From contig NC_133492.1 in NCBI RefSeq assembly GCF_025370935.1, forward strand, positions 14,074,594-14,138,593: DNA of 64,000 nt, read 5' to 3'. The position numbers and the translations under genes are program-made. Source of the DNA: Choristoneura fumiferana. Its lineage: Eukaryota > Arthropoda > Insecta > Lepidoptera > Tortricidae. The notes below the pieces were generated by a model. It was not told where the DNA came from, searched no databases, and saw only the letters and a list, made by a program, of their open reading frames with translations. Each line of letters opens with the position of its first letter. Within the stretch, counting starts at the first letter, position 1. Positions 47,087 through 60,000 of the stretch are shown here, piece after piece.

Positions 47087-47139
47087 CAAATACCGTTCTT
47101 TTCTCTCTTTTCGGTTTTCTGTGCTGTCAGATCGGAAAC
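47087..47139 (+). promoter_or_regulatory. RpS15 start region with pyrimidine tract
   Basis: TTCTTTTCTCTCTTTTCGG lies some 25-45 bases before the ATG. It resembles the polypyrimidine (TOP) initiator of ribosomal protein genes, which couples translation to growth signals. The exact start is inferred. Confidence 0.5.
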
Positions 47140-48964
47140 ATGGCTGAGGTTAGCATATAAATAATGGAAATAAAATCCCTTTTTATTCAAATAATCGTGG
47201 TTCATAATGCGTTACTCAGTGCAGTGTAGCATGGGTTATTGTTGAATTATTAGTTTCAGTGGTTATTTCACTACAGTGATCAAGAATGTTTACGTTTTGC
47301 AGGTCGACGAAACTCTTAAGAAGAAGCGTACCTTCAGGAAGTTCACCTTCCGAGGTGTCGACTTGGATCAGCTTCTTGATATGCCCAAGTAAGTTTATCA
47401 TGTTGGTGACCAAAATAATTACCCACTGTATAACCAACCTATACTTACTAAACTCAGACTAGTGAAAGGCTACATGTAATTTTGCAATTGTTATCATATA
47501 TACCTTAAATCCCCTGGCTTTTTAACAGTACAAAGTTTTGATCTCTATTTAAAGATAACTTTTTTCTCTGTTATTAGTAGGTACAGCTCCAATATAATAC
47601 CATTCTAACCTCAAAACATTGTTTTGGTCAGTGAGCAACTCATGGAGCTGATGCACGCGCGCGCCCGCCGGCGGTTCGCCCGCGGCCTGAAGCGCAAGCC
47701 GATGGCTCTGGTGAAGAAACTGCGCCGCGCCAAGAAGGAGGCGCCGCCCAATGAGAAGCCAGAGATTGTCAAGACCCATCTGCGTAACATGATCATTGTA
47801 CCCGAAATGGTTGGCTCCATTGTCGGCATTTACAACGGAAAGACTTTCAACCAGGTGAGCTTTATAATTGTTACCATTTTTTTTTTAATTCACTCATTGA
47901 TCTTTCAATAAGGAATATCACATTTACAACCAGCATTCTTTCCGCTTTGTGATGACAACTGCCTATGAACAGAAAACCTTGCTCAAGTTCTTTGCCCCAA
48001 GCAAGTCTTGCTATTATATTTTGTAGATTGTACATTATTAATTGTAATTGATAAAACTTTCATAAGGGTTCATTCTAGATTGAGATATTGATAAGGCTTA
48101 ATGATTGAAAAATCTCTGTTGAAAACATTTATTATGGTTGGGGCTCTGAACTGTTTCAATCATCATTCCCATGTCTTATGAAAATCTAAGGATGAAATGT
48201 CCATAAACTAAAACTAATTGCAATTCTGTGACTGTACCTATTTGGCATTTTTAGTTGACAGGATCAATATCCTGTAAAATAGACCAATGTCTATTTTCGT
48301 AACACTGCAAACAATCAGTGAAATGCTTCAGAAATCCATCTTTAAATTGTCACAAAAACAGTAAATCAACCAAAAAAAAAAAAATTAAAATAAATTACAG
48401 CATATTGTAGCAAATATTATTGGTATTTCTGTTAAAATTAAGTAGTTGATTGTAACAGATCTTGTGAGTTTCTGTAGTGAATTTACAGAACATAAGTTAC
48501 CCTCACTTCTGGAAGTAACAGGGACAATGTCACTAAGGACCTGTAAATTCATATTACTGAAACAAATGAGACTACGGGGCTGTTTCACCATTCATTGATT
48601 AGTGTTAACCGACGGTTAAATGTGATGCCATCTCCGTAGATTTGAACAAAACAAATAGAGACGGCATCACACCTAACCGCCACTTAACACTAATCAATGG
48701 ATGGTGAAACAGCCCCTAAAAGTGCAGATTTGTTTGACACAGCATTCAATTGTTTGATATTTGTACTTGTTCTCAATGATTAATTTATAACCACTTTGTA
48801 ACTAAAAAACTTACAAACCATACTTTTTTTCATTCTAGGTTGAAATCAAGCCTGAGATGATTGGCCACTACCTGGGCGAGTTCTCCGTTACATACAAGCC
48901 TGTTAAGCATGGTAGGCCCGGTATTGGTGCCACCCACAGCTCCAGATTCATCCCACTCAAGTAG
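47140..48964 (+). CDS. RpS15: 40S ribosomal protein uS19 (S15)
   Basis: This is a structural protein of the small ribosomal subunit head. There are four exons: 47140-47148 (Met-Ala-Glu only), 47303-47388, 47632-47854 and 48839-48964, which total 444 nt and 147 residues. The sequence follows the animal protein closely: KKKRTFRKFTFRGVDLDQLL, then KKEAPPNEKPE, the core MIIVPEMVGSIVGIYNGKTF and the C-terminus GRPGIGATHSSRFIPLK. All junctions are GT-AG. The first donor (GTTAGC) is weak. Intron 3 carries a 141-bp fold-back element. A polyadenylation signal AATAAA is at 49011-49016. It should be highly and constitutively expressed. Confidence 0.97.
48576..48716. mobile_element. 141-bp fold-back element (copy 2) in RpS15 intron 3
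   Basis: It has the same length and arms as 22674-22814, with a few base differences. Ends are GGGGCTGTTTCACC and its complement. Confidence 0.8.
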
Positions 48965-49010
48965 AGTGGTTTACCTCTAGGTTAAGTGGAAAAAATGTAC
49001 AATTGATTAC

Positions 49011-49016
49011 AATAAA
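49011..49016 (+). terminator. RpS15: RpS15 polyadenylation signal AATAAA
   Basis: It is a canonical hexamer 47 bases after the stop codon. Confidence 0.75.
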
Positions 49017-49255
49017 GTATCTTTTGTACCAATCAGCTGGTTTTATTTGTGAATTGTTTGCTAGAGAAGTTATTAAATGATCCAGGATGGAAAGTTAAAG
49101 GGTGTTACATTGTAGGGCTTATTAGCTTGTATACAGTTTAAGACATCAGTGCATCCATCCAAGTAAAATTCGACCACTGGAAGCGGATCCAAAATATACT
49201 TGCAAGGCTTAAAGCAAGCAAATAAATATATGAGCATAGAGTAAGATCACAAATA

Positions 49256-49303
49256 TCGTTCATCGCGCGTCTGCGGGAACTATAACGATTTTCTGGTATG
49301 TAT
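49256..49303. repeat. LINE-tail fragment
   Basis: The stretch 'gttcatcgcgcgtctgcggg' and the following 25 bases recur at 52914-52960 inside an intron of the next gene. Confidence 0.5.
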
Positions 49304-49393
49304 ATGAGGTAAACATTATAAATTAGTTTATCACATACCATATTGCTAGTTTTTTTTTCTTTTGTTAACCAAATGAAAAATACTATGACGAAA

Positions 49394-49520
49394 CCTGCAG
49401 GGCTACTACGAAACTCACAAATCGAAGTTCGTATCGCAACATCCCTTTCACTCGCGTATTAAATGATATAAGCGTCAGCGGGACGGCAACATACGAAGTT
49501 CGAGTTTTACACTTCGTGGC
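49394..49520. mobile_element. Fold-back element, CTACTACGAAACTC family (copy 1)
   Basis: The left arm 'gggctactacgaaactc' and an inner 'cgaagttcgtatcg' are mirrored by 'catacgaagttcgag' on the right. A related, inverted copy is at 50021. Confidence 0.5.
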
Positions 49521-49611
49521 ATTGGACTCATACCCACATAGAAAGAGTTAACTATCATCTTTATGAAGTCTATGCATAATAGTGTATAAACCTTAGGTAT
49601 AAACGCTCGCT

Positions 49612-49670
49612 CATTCTGAGGGGAGGCCTGTGCCCTGCAGTGGGACGTATATAGGCTGGGATGATGAATT
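49612..49670 (-). mobile_element. SINE head fragment, inverted
   Basis: 'gaggcctgtgccctgcagtg' and 'gggacgtatataggctggg' are the complement of the SINE seen at 38873. Confidence 0.6.
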
Positions 49671-50020
49671 AAAAGCTCGTGGTCCTGGCTATGTTGGCAA
49701 AAAAGCTTTTACACTCGTCATGTGCGTAAACTTTGCAGTTTTATAAAGCAATGAAAAATAGACAGCTGGTACTTATAGTAAGTAAATAATTGTTTTCACT
49801 GTTATAAATGCTATTTAATTTGTTCACAATCGAAGGTGAAAGGCAGTGTAAAACTCGAGCACCATTTTCCCCTCGGCGTGTCTATCCATCCTCATTGGGT
49901 CACAGGTAAAATGGCTCGTTTTATGCTCTTGTTGTACAAACTACTATAATATTAATGATGGCAGTAAAAAACATGAAAAAAATTACAATTTCAAGACGCC
50001 AAAATCAACGATCGTCGTTA

Positions 50021-50155
50021 CAACAGTACTACAACGAAACTCGAAGTTTGTGTCGTGCGATCCCTCTGACACTTATACTATTTAATACGACAGCGAGAGG
50101 GACGGTACGATACGATACGAACTTCGAGTTTAGAGTTTCGTAGTAGCCCTGCAGT
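50021..50155. mobile_element. Fold-back element, CTACTACGAAACTC family (copy 2)
   Basis: Arms 'acgaaactcgaagtttg' and 'gaacttcgagtttagagttt' pair. The right end is 'cgtagtagccctgcag', the complement of the left end of copy 1. Confidence 0.55.
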
Positions 50156-50602
50156 GACAATGTGTAAACCCTGCACTTTACTTAGCCTTACAAGATAGCA
50201 TCTCTGTCGCTCATGCTAGAAACGTTGCAGCATATCTCTTTCACTCACGCATTTATTTCGGTGAACACGTCAGAGAAGTGCTATATTTTAAAACACACTA
50301 CTAAGGAGTGAGGATAGGCTTTCGCACCTGTTGCACTAGATAATAATTATTTTATTATGTTTCATCACTATTTTTCATTATATTTTTATTTTTGCACATG
50401 ACCACGTAAGGCAGCAACTGGCAACATTAAAAAAAACTGCAGAATCCGTTGTATGTTGACTGACTACATTTTGCGAATATCAATTTTATTTAGAGTATTT
50501 GCTTCAAATTTTTGTGTTGGTTTGCATTGCGAGATTATAATGTTCAATTATTAGTTGTAAAAATACTTGCAAGTTTCAGCTATTTGTCTTGTAGCGTTCG
50601 CC

Positions 50603-53400
50603 ATGTGGGAGTTCCAGGAGGCGCTGGAAGAAGCTCGGGTATTCGGGCCGGAGCTACTTCACGTCGCCCGCCGTGAGATTTGTACGTTGCAAATTATTCA
50701 GTTATTTATCTTAAATAAGTTTTGTAGCACTAGCTGTCTTCCCTACTTTTGACCTTGCCATGTAACAAAGCAGCTGATCGCTTTCAGATGCTATAAATTC
50801 GAATCTAGACATCACACCTTATGGATTACGAAGTGTACCCACTCATACCGAAGACGGCATACCCATCAGGAAGTTGTATGTCGCAAACCTGCCTCCAAAG
50901 GTAATCACAAATATCATTATTATGCACTTATGCCACACTGTTTACCTTTTGCCTATCTAGAGTTGTCAAGATAATAAACAATAACATTACTGCCGTTGAT
51001 ACCATTGTTTTGAAGTTTTGAAATGCTGTATTTTTATCAAGTTGTCACAATAATCTTCAAAATCACACTTTGTTGTGTTATTTATTTTGTTTTTTTTTAA
51101 TATGCTTTAATTTTAGGACATGATATAACAACCTTTTCAATGCTATAAACTATAATAACTAAATATCTCCTGTGACACTGCTAAAAAAAAAGTTTGTGGT
51201 TGTGCAGTGCATGCATGTAGTAATTTATTATGATATACCTAGCTATAGCTAAACATGACATTAACGCAGGAATATTTTGTAGACAACACGCACAGAGCTG
51301 TTTGGAGTGTTTGCTCAGTATGGATTTATTAAGAGTTGCTGGCTGAGGATGGGGGACCGAGGTCTCACTAAGAACACCACACCCACCTATGCTTTTGTCA
51401 CATTTAGTGACCCAGCTGATGCTCATAAGTAAGTTTAGAGTCTTTCATTTATTCAGAATGTCTTTGTAGTGGGCATTGTGGGCCATACTGCTTGTAAGCC
51501 GAAGCCATATTGGCTTAACACACAGGTGCTCACAATTATTTTACCATATTTTTAGGGTTCCGGAGCCATGTCTGTCTGTCTGTCTGTCTGTCCGTCCGCG
51601 GCTTTGCTCAGGGACTATCAATGCTAGAAAGCTGTAATTTTGCACAGGTATATACATAAACTATGCTGACAAAATGGTACAATAAAAAATAAAAAATATT
51701 TTTTTTTAAGGTACCTCCCATAGACGTAAAGTGGGGTGTTTTTTTTTCTCATCCAACCCTATAGTGTGGGGTATTGTTAGATAGGTCTTTTAAAACCATT
51801 AGGGGTTTGCAGACGATTTTTCGATTCATTGATTTGTTTGCGAAATATTCAACTTTAAAGTGCAAATTTTCATTCAAATCGAGTGTCCCCCCCCCTCTAA
51901 AATCTAAACAGGTAGGTGGAAAAATTTTGAAAAATTCAGGTTGGTAGAAAGTCTATCAAATTTTCAAGGAAAACTATAACGGGTAAGTTTGCTTGAGAAT
52001 TATTAGTAGTTTAAGAGAAATTATTAGTAGTTTGAGAATTATTATTAGTTTAGGTAAACTTGGAAGATTCCGTATAAAATACGAAATCCTTAGAAAATTT
52101 TTACTTAATTTTTTTGCAATGGCTACGGAACCCTATTTTGGGCGTGTCCGACATGCTCTTGGCCGGTTTTTTTACCTGAATCTAATGTACACAAAAGAGC
52201 TTTAATGAACTAAAATAATTTCTTTGCTTTCTTTTGAATTTCTTTTTAGTTCATTGATGTGGACCTCCGCAAACTAAATTATATGCTTTCAATTATCCAA
52301 GTCAGAGTTGGAAGCAAAAACCGTGCTGTGGGGGGGGGGGGCTTGCGGCACAAATTAGCGCTGCCTACCCTGTGGGATACAATGCACACTAAAGGTTTCT
52401 ACACATTACACCATATCATGCCATGACCAGATCATAATAGCAACGTGTCAGACAAAAATATAATTTTGTACCAAAAAGTATGCTGGCACGTTATTGTTGT
52501 TGTTGTAACACTTTATTACCTGGCACGTTTCAGTAATGTGTGGAGACCTTTATGCATATTGGTGTGAATTGTTGTACAATAATTTTTGAATGTGGAATGC
52601 AGGGCCCTGCTGGCTCCTGAAAGCGAGAAGGCACTGCGGGGGTTCAAGCTGAAGACGTTCCCGGCTGACAGCTGGCACCAGCCGGCCGAGGACGCTGACG
52701 GCCACGTGCACTGGAAGCCGCGCGCGCCGCGCCGGAACAGCGCCACTCTGTCGCCTGCCCCTGAACTACCAACAAGTAGATCTAACTTTTATTTTAGAGC
52801 TGACCCTCGGTCTGGAGAATATTTGGTGACCTACTTACTTGCAATTTTTAGTTTTTCTTTTACTTTGTTGCAATAGTAATAATAGCTTTAGCCCGTATTC
52901 ATCTGCCTAGTATTCGTTCATCGCGCGTCTGCGGGAACTATAACGATTTTCTGGTATATAAACAATTCTATCCTATTTTAAAGTCAGATTGCCAGTCGCA
53001 ACAACCAATGTGACATGGTGCCCTTAAAAAAAACAATCACCTTGTGTTAATGTGTTTTGTAATTATACCTACAATTTCTACATTTTTACAGACACTACCC
53101 AGGAATCATCCAACGGTAGTGGTGAAGCCACTAGCTCGGTAGCTGAGAGTAATGCACCAGTAAGTATTTGTGACTGCTTTTACTGCAAAGTATATTTCTG
53201 TTGAATGCTTAGCGATAGCAAAATAAGAAACAATATACAGTGTGGAAAAATAAGTCGAGCCCTGGAGTTGGCTCATTTTACTTAAAGGACATTCCTTTAT
53301 TTTTAAAAAGAAACAAAACTGCATTCAAATATTTTCTTTGTCTAGACAAAGAAGTGGCTTATTGTGTTGAGTTCACAGATCGCCACATTACAGAAAGAAG

Positions 53401-53457
<57 letters not shown>

Positions 53458-54029
53458 TTTAGAATATATCTATATTAATAATTTCGTCAAGGGGTACGGT
53501 AGACTCAAACGAAATGCACATCAAATTGAAGAGCGTAAAAAATTAGTCAATCCGAGTCGACAACTTGTAGGCGGAAAATTCGGATTATCGAGTATTTTCA
53601 ATATAAACTTGAATAAATGACTAAGTATATAATGACGTTGCGAAGTAAACATGTCAAAGTCATCACATCAAAGTGGCGTTAAAGTCACGTCATCACGTGT
53701 CACAGGTGTCACAGGTTTGCATTTCGTTCTCCATTGTGACCTCTTAAGGGCACCACACACGGTACGATTTGTCGATTTTCATCAGATCGATCGTAGGTAC
53801 AGATCGTAGGTCTAATTTCTTTGATTATGAGACAGAGACATCATAGTTATTTGGGCAAATAAGATTTAGGAGAAATATCTACTATAATAGTGAAATACCG
53901 ATACGTAGGTTAGCTGGGCTGGGAATATACGTCAGATTTTTTGATAAGTACAACAGTCTTTAACTTGGCAAAAAAAATTTTTAAACGTATTGTTATTAGT
54001 ACATTTTACCCGAGCGAAGCCGGGTTTCA

Positions 54030-54065
<36 letters not shown>

Positions 54066-57000
54066 TAAAACTTGCCTCGCCCGGGACTCGAACCAACTAA
54101 AATAAAAAAAAAACCAGTTCAATTCGATTCAATATTTTCAAAGCTATTCATTTGTTTTAGATATCCGAAGAAGATGATGGCAAGGAGAAGACCTATACAA
54201 TTCTCGACATACTGAACAGGGATTGTATGGCGCATGTGCTGAGTTATGTGCCGATTATAGACCTCATCAGGTCAGAGCGCGTCAGTCGAGGCTGGCAGAG
54301 AATGATCCAAGAACATCTCGACAGTAAGACAAACAAAATACAAAACAATAACCTAACCAACATAGAAAAGTTAAACACCTTCGACATTGTCATTTCAAAG
54401 TTCAATATCTCAAAAATGACTTAACCGGTTTAATTGAAATATAACTAAGAAACTAACTAAGTTTTGTATAGAAGTTGTGTCACAAAAAGACTATCTCCTT
54501 AAAACATTTGCGATTTTTAAAGTTTTTCCACTTCTATCGTATTAGTAATCAAGCCGTAGAGTAGCCTAGTCATTGACATCTATGTACTAGACTGCATGTT
54601 TCTTACATCAAAATGGCGCACAAAAACAGTTCACAGCGCGGTTTTGTGAACAGTTCACTATATTCTGTTGACGTTCGTGACAGTGGTTGTGTGAAAGTAA
54701 TATTGATGATTGATGCGCCGCGCGTTTTGTTCCAAACAGCCAGTCTAGTGCCGTAAGGTACATAGATGTCGATGGGCCTAGTGGTTTGACTTGCCTCGCA
54801 AGCAGAGGCTTTGGAGAGTTTTAAATTTACTATGAGCTTTACGGTGAAAGAAAACATCGTGAGGATCCCTGCACACACCGGTGAAGCAATTCAATGGTGC
54901 GTGTGAAGTTCCCAATCCGCACTGTGCCGGCGAGGGAACTATGGCCCAAGCCCTCCCATTCTGAGAGGAGACCTGTGCCGTAAAGTGGCAGTGGGACGTA
55001 TAGAGGCGGAGCCGATGATGATGATGTGTGTGCACTTGTTTGTGCAGGCATCCGCAAGTTCAAGACGTCGTGGTGGCAGCACGGCGCGGTGACGCTGACG
55101 ACGGCGGTGCTGCGGCGCGTGCTGCAGCGGCTGGGCCCGGCGCTGGCGCGGCTGCACATCGACCACCACTGGTCCGCGCTCAACGACCGCACCGCGCACA
55201 CCGTCGGCAAGTTCTGTCCCAACCTCGAGGAGCTCAAGGTTAACTCACCTGACACTGACACTGACACTGACACTGACACTGACACTGACACTGACACAAC
55301 ACAAGCACAACGTTCACAACATATGCTATTTGACAACTTCCTTTTCGCGGAATCGGCAAAAGCCGATCGAAAAAAACCTATATGATGTCGACGTAATAAG
55401 AGCTAAGAAGGCATTCTTCGGCTCAGATAGGCACGGCTGACGCAGCAACGTCTTTTTCGCTCTTGTTGCTTGGACATAAAGCTTATTTCTATCGGTTATT
55501 GCTGATTTCGCGTCCCTTAAAGCGAACTGAAGAGACCCTTAGAGCGTTTTCAGATTATCCTATCCAAGTAAAATGTGTGAAATCTGTACCTGTCTTTCAG
55601 ATTATCCGATCCGATATCGGATAATATTTCATATACTTTACTTGCCCCGATATCGTATCGGCGTCGATTCCGATATCGGATCGGATAATCTGAAAACGCT
55701 CTTAGCCTGCATATAGGTTAGTTCATGGACATTATCCTTATAATTTCGTAACACATACAGTCAAGTGCAAATATATCGATACAGTCAAAGTTACAAATGT
55801 ATACACGACTTTATTTACTTAACATTAAGGTCGTGTATACATATTTTCATAACTTTGGCCTATTTTCATAATCTTTGTACTTGACTGTACAGTCGGTTTA
55901 CAAGAGCTGGCACGAATGGATTGAACGAAAGTAATGTCTTGAACATGAAACTAACGTGAGACTCGATATTCAATAAATGATATTGTACCGGATAACTCAC
56001 GTCTTAAATCGAGTTCACACATGTTGATATATGGAGCTAAACTCGATTTAAGACGTGAGTTATCCGGTACAATATCATTTTGATGAAAGTAATGTCACTT
56101 AGACATTTTTGTATTAAAATAGGTAGCACACAGATACTTTCATTCACTCATTCAAATCATTCGTTCCAGCTCTCTTGAATCAACCTGTATTTTACATCTT
56201 TTTTTTTTTTTTAAATCTTTTTGCTAAAAGTGGCTCCGACGGGGTAACATTTAGTTAGTGTGATCTGCCTATCCCATTTTGTGTGTATTTTTCTGTTCTT
56301 AGCCTACTGATAGGTTAGTTCATGGACCCTTATAAGTCACATTCTAGTTATAACTAAACCAATACGGTATTTGACAACTCCGGAATTTGCCATATCTTCA
56401 AAGTCAAAGTCAAAGTCAAAGTATCTTATTTGTAAACATAGGTGTTACATATACACAAGTGTTATAGCGTAATTTTGGTATCACTATGTTTCGCCCACAG
56501 GCATACAAAATAATTTGCAAGTTTAAATGTATGTACTTAATGCAAAAATTATAAAATTAAAATCTTCAAAATAAATAAATTACGAGGTAAATATCCCAAT
56601 ACAAAACATTTGAAAAAACAAAACCGTGTCAAACTACTTAATACAATACGTATATAATTAAATTGTGGGAATAGATTTATTAAGATAGGCCAAAATTAAT
56701 TTTATAATGTCATAATGAAGGAAAGTGGCGTTGGATTGCGTGAAATAAATAAACACTGATAAAACTGCACTTGTTTTATTAAAAGCTTTACAGGCATTTT
56801 TGCGTGCGCGCGAATACAGAGAAGGGAAGATAGAGGCGCCACTGACAGCGCGGTATAAAATGTAACTAAGTTGCGTTCCGATTCTAACACCCACCCTTGG
56901 AACGCAATCCCATTTTTTCTACACAGTACAAATGTTTATCAGCAGTAGTTCCCTTAGTTAGTATATCTGCAACCATTTTATCTCCACTAACATAACAAAA

Positions 57001-60000
57001 TTTTATCCTTAAGTTAATAACATGAACCTTTAAAAAATGATAACGAATGTCTATGTGCTTTGATCTAGGTAGGTAACAATCATTAGTGGTCAGTTATAGC
57101 ACTTTGGTTATCACTAAAAATGATCATAGGGTTGCTCTGCTGTGTACAAAGCTCTTCGTCTAGCTGTTGAAGCCAAAGCGCTTCCTGCGACGCGGAGGAC
57201 ATGGCCATGTACTCAGCCTCGGCCGTAGACAACGCCACGGTCTGCTGCTTGTGCGAGCGCCAGGAAATAGCACCTCCCTGTAACAAAAAAGTGTAACCCG
57301 TGCAAGACTTGCGGTCTCGCACGTCGCTCGCCCAATCGGCGTCACAGTATCCTGTGATATTCTCATTACCGTCTTTGGCATAAATTAATTTCATGTCCTT
57401 AGTGCCTTGTAGGTATCTGAAAATTCTTTTCACTGCAGTCCAATGGACTTGTTTCGGATCTTTTGTTGTATCTGCTGAGCATGTTAACAGCAAAAGAAAT
57501 ATCTGGCCGGGTACTTTGAGCTACATATAGTAGGGCTCCGATGGCTTGTTGGTAAGGACAGTCTGACATTTGTTCCTCTGTGTCTTCATTAAATTTAAGA
57601 CCAACTTCAATTGGTGTTTTCACAGCCTTGCAGTCTGCCATTTGAATCTGGCCAGTATATCTGATATGTATTTTTCTTGATCTAACATCACCTGGTCCCC
57701 TTTTCTAGTTATGTTCAAACCAATGCACTGGCTCGCTTCTCCTAGATCTTTCATTTCAAAGTGTTGTTTCAGGTTGTTTTTCAGCCAATCTTTTACAGTC
57801 TGTTGAGAGGTGAACATAATCAGGTCATCGACCCAAACAGCAATGAACGCATTTTTCTCATCATTGTAGTAAACACAGGGATCTGTTTGTGTGTCGCATT
57901 CCCAGTTCATGTAAAACATTGTTTAGTTTTAAGTTCCACAGGCGGCTAGCCTGTTTCAGCCCATAAATTGATTTCTTTAAGAGGCATACCTGTGTGCCCT
58001 GTCTATATTCTTCGGGCTGTTGCATGTAAATGTCTTTATCAATCTCTCCTTGAAGAAATGCTGATACAGCATCCATCTGATCAATCTGAGACCATATCTA
58101 GCAGCTAGAGCAAACAGGTAGCGGATAGTGGGATACCGTACAACTGGTGAGAATATCTCTTCATAGTCTCTACTTTAATCTGGGCATATCCTTTGATGAC
58201 AAGGCGGGCCTTGTACCGGACAATGTTTCCACTCTGATCTGTTTTTGTTTTGAATACCCACTTACTTGGTAGTGCCTTTTTACCAGCAGGGAGGTCTGTC
58301 AGGGTCCAGGTATCATTCTTTATAAGGGAGCTAAATTCCTCATCCATGGCTTCCTTCCATTCTGCAGCCTGCGGGGAAGACAAGGCCTCCTCTACTGTTT
58401 GTGGATCTGTTAAGTCGGTAAATAGGCATAAATAACTGCTTCTATCATTTTGTTTATGCAGCTTATCACGGGGTCTCAAGTTAATATTACTTCTAGTAGT
58501 CTGCTGAAGTTTACATGGAGGAGAATAGGTAACATCTAGCTCATCAGTATCAGTGGCATACTCACTTGAATCATCTTCATCATACCTTTTATCACAGTCA
58601 TTACTTGGCTTTGTACCTGAAGGTGTCAGGATGACAGATTCTACTGAGCGACTTGTTGGTTTTTGCTGACTGGAACTGATGGCTTCCGGCTTCATCTTTT
58701 TGTCTGGTGAAGTAGAGCTGTCTATTACAGTGTTCTTCTCAAGTGGCAAATTAGCTGAAATATTATCACGGCATGCTGTTAGTATGTTCCCATTTTCCTC
58801 AACAAAAGCAACATCTCTGCTTTTAGTTACTTTATGTGTTTTCAAATCCATTAGGCGGTAGCCCTTAGTGTTCTCACAATAGCCAACTAGTAACATTTTA
58901 ACAGATTTTTTTGTCCCATTTTTGGCGTTTTTCCTTGGCACAATGAACCATAGCAAGTGAGCCAAATATCTTCATGTGCGACAGATTAGGCTTTTTCCTG
59001 TCCACATCTCATATGGTGTTTTGCCATCTAAAGCTTTATGGGGAGATCTGTTAATAATGTATGCTGCAGTAGCTAAAGCTTCAGCCCACATGCGCTTGTC
59101 CAAATTAGCACCAAACAGCATGCATCTGGCCCTTTCGACCAGCACCCTATTTTTTCTTTCGGCTAATCCGTTATGTTGAGGGTGTGTGGGCTGATGTCTG
59201 ATGAAGGATTCCATGCTTAGACAAGAATTTCTCAAATGTGCTGTTGCAGTATTCTGTGCCATTGTCAGTTCGCAATATTTTAACTTTAAGGTCATGCTTA
59301 TTCTCCACTTTCATTTTAAAATCATTGAAAATCTCAGTTACATTCAGTTTATCTTTCATGAAGTATACATGGACCATGCGAGTGAAGTCATCGATAAAAG
59401 TTATGAAATATTTCATACCTCCATATGAAGTGGTCTCCATGGGTCCGCACAGGTCTGAATGTATTAGTTCTAAGGGTCTGGTGGCTCTACTGCCAACATT
59501 TTTAAATGGCAGTCTTGCTTGTTTACCTTCATAACAATGGATACAGCTGCTGGTGACATCACTTTTGTCCTGAGTCAGAGTCACACCCTCAGCACAACTA
59601 GGTAGCTTCTTCACATCTGCCATGTTCAAATGGCCCATTCGGAGATGCCAAAGATGAGTATCATCACTTTTTCCCGCATTTGACAAGTGAGCAGTCTCAT
59701 AATTGTTCTTAGTGTCTAAGATGTACAGTTTGTTGTGAAGTGTGGCCGAACATACAAGTTTTCCATCTGCATCACGAATTTCACATGCCTTGTCATTAAA
59801 AGTAACTTTGTACCCACTCTTGACAATGGTGCTGACTGAAAGGAGATTGGCTGCTAATCCAGGCACATACAAAATATTCTTGATCTGTATTTTGTCATCT
59901 TGCTCCAGGTGAATGTCGGCATATCCAACTCCCTTTACAGCTAATGGCTCTCTGTTAGCTACAGTAATTTTTCACAGGTGGCTCGGTGATATTGTACATC

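Noticed and set aside
53240..53620. 126-codon plus-strand frame with an Ile-Tyr run
   Set aside because: It crosses the TA microsatellite in an intron; the low-complexity run explains the length.
54839..55336. 165-codon minus-strand frame with a Ser-Val run
   Set aside because: It is opposite the GC-rich exon 7 and reads through the CACTGA microsatellite and a SINE.
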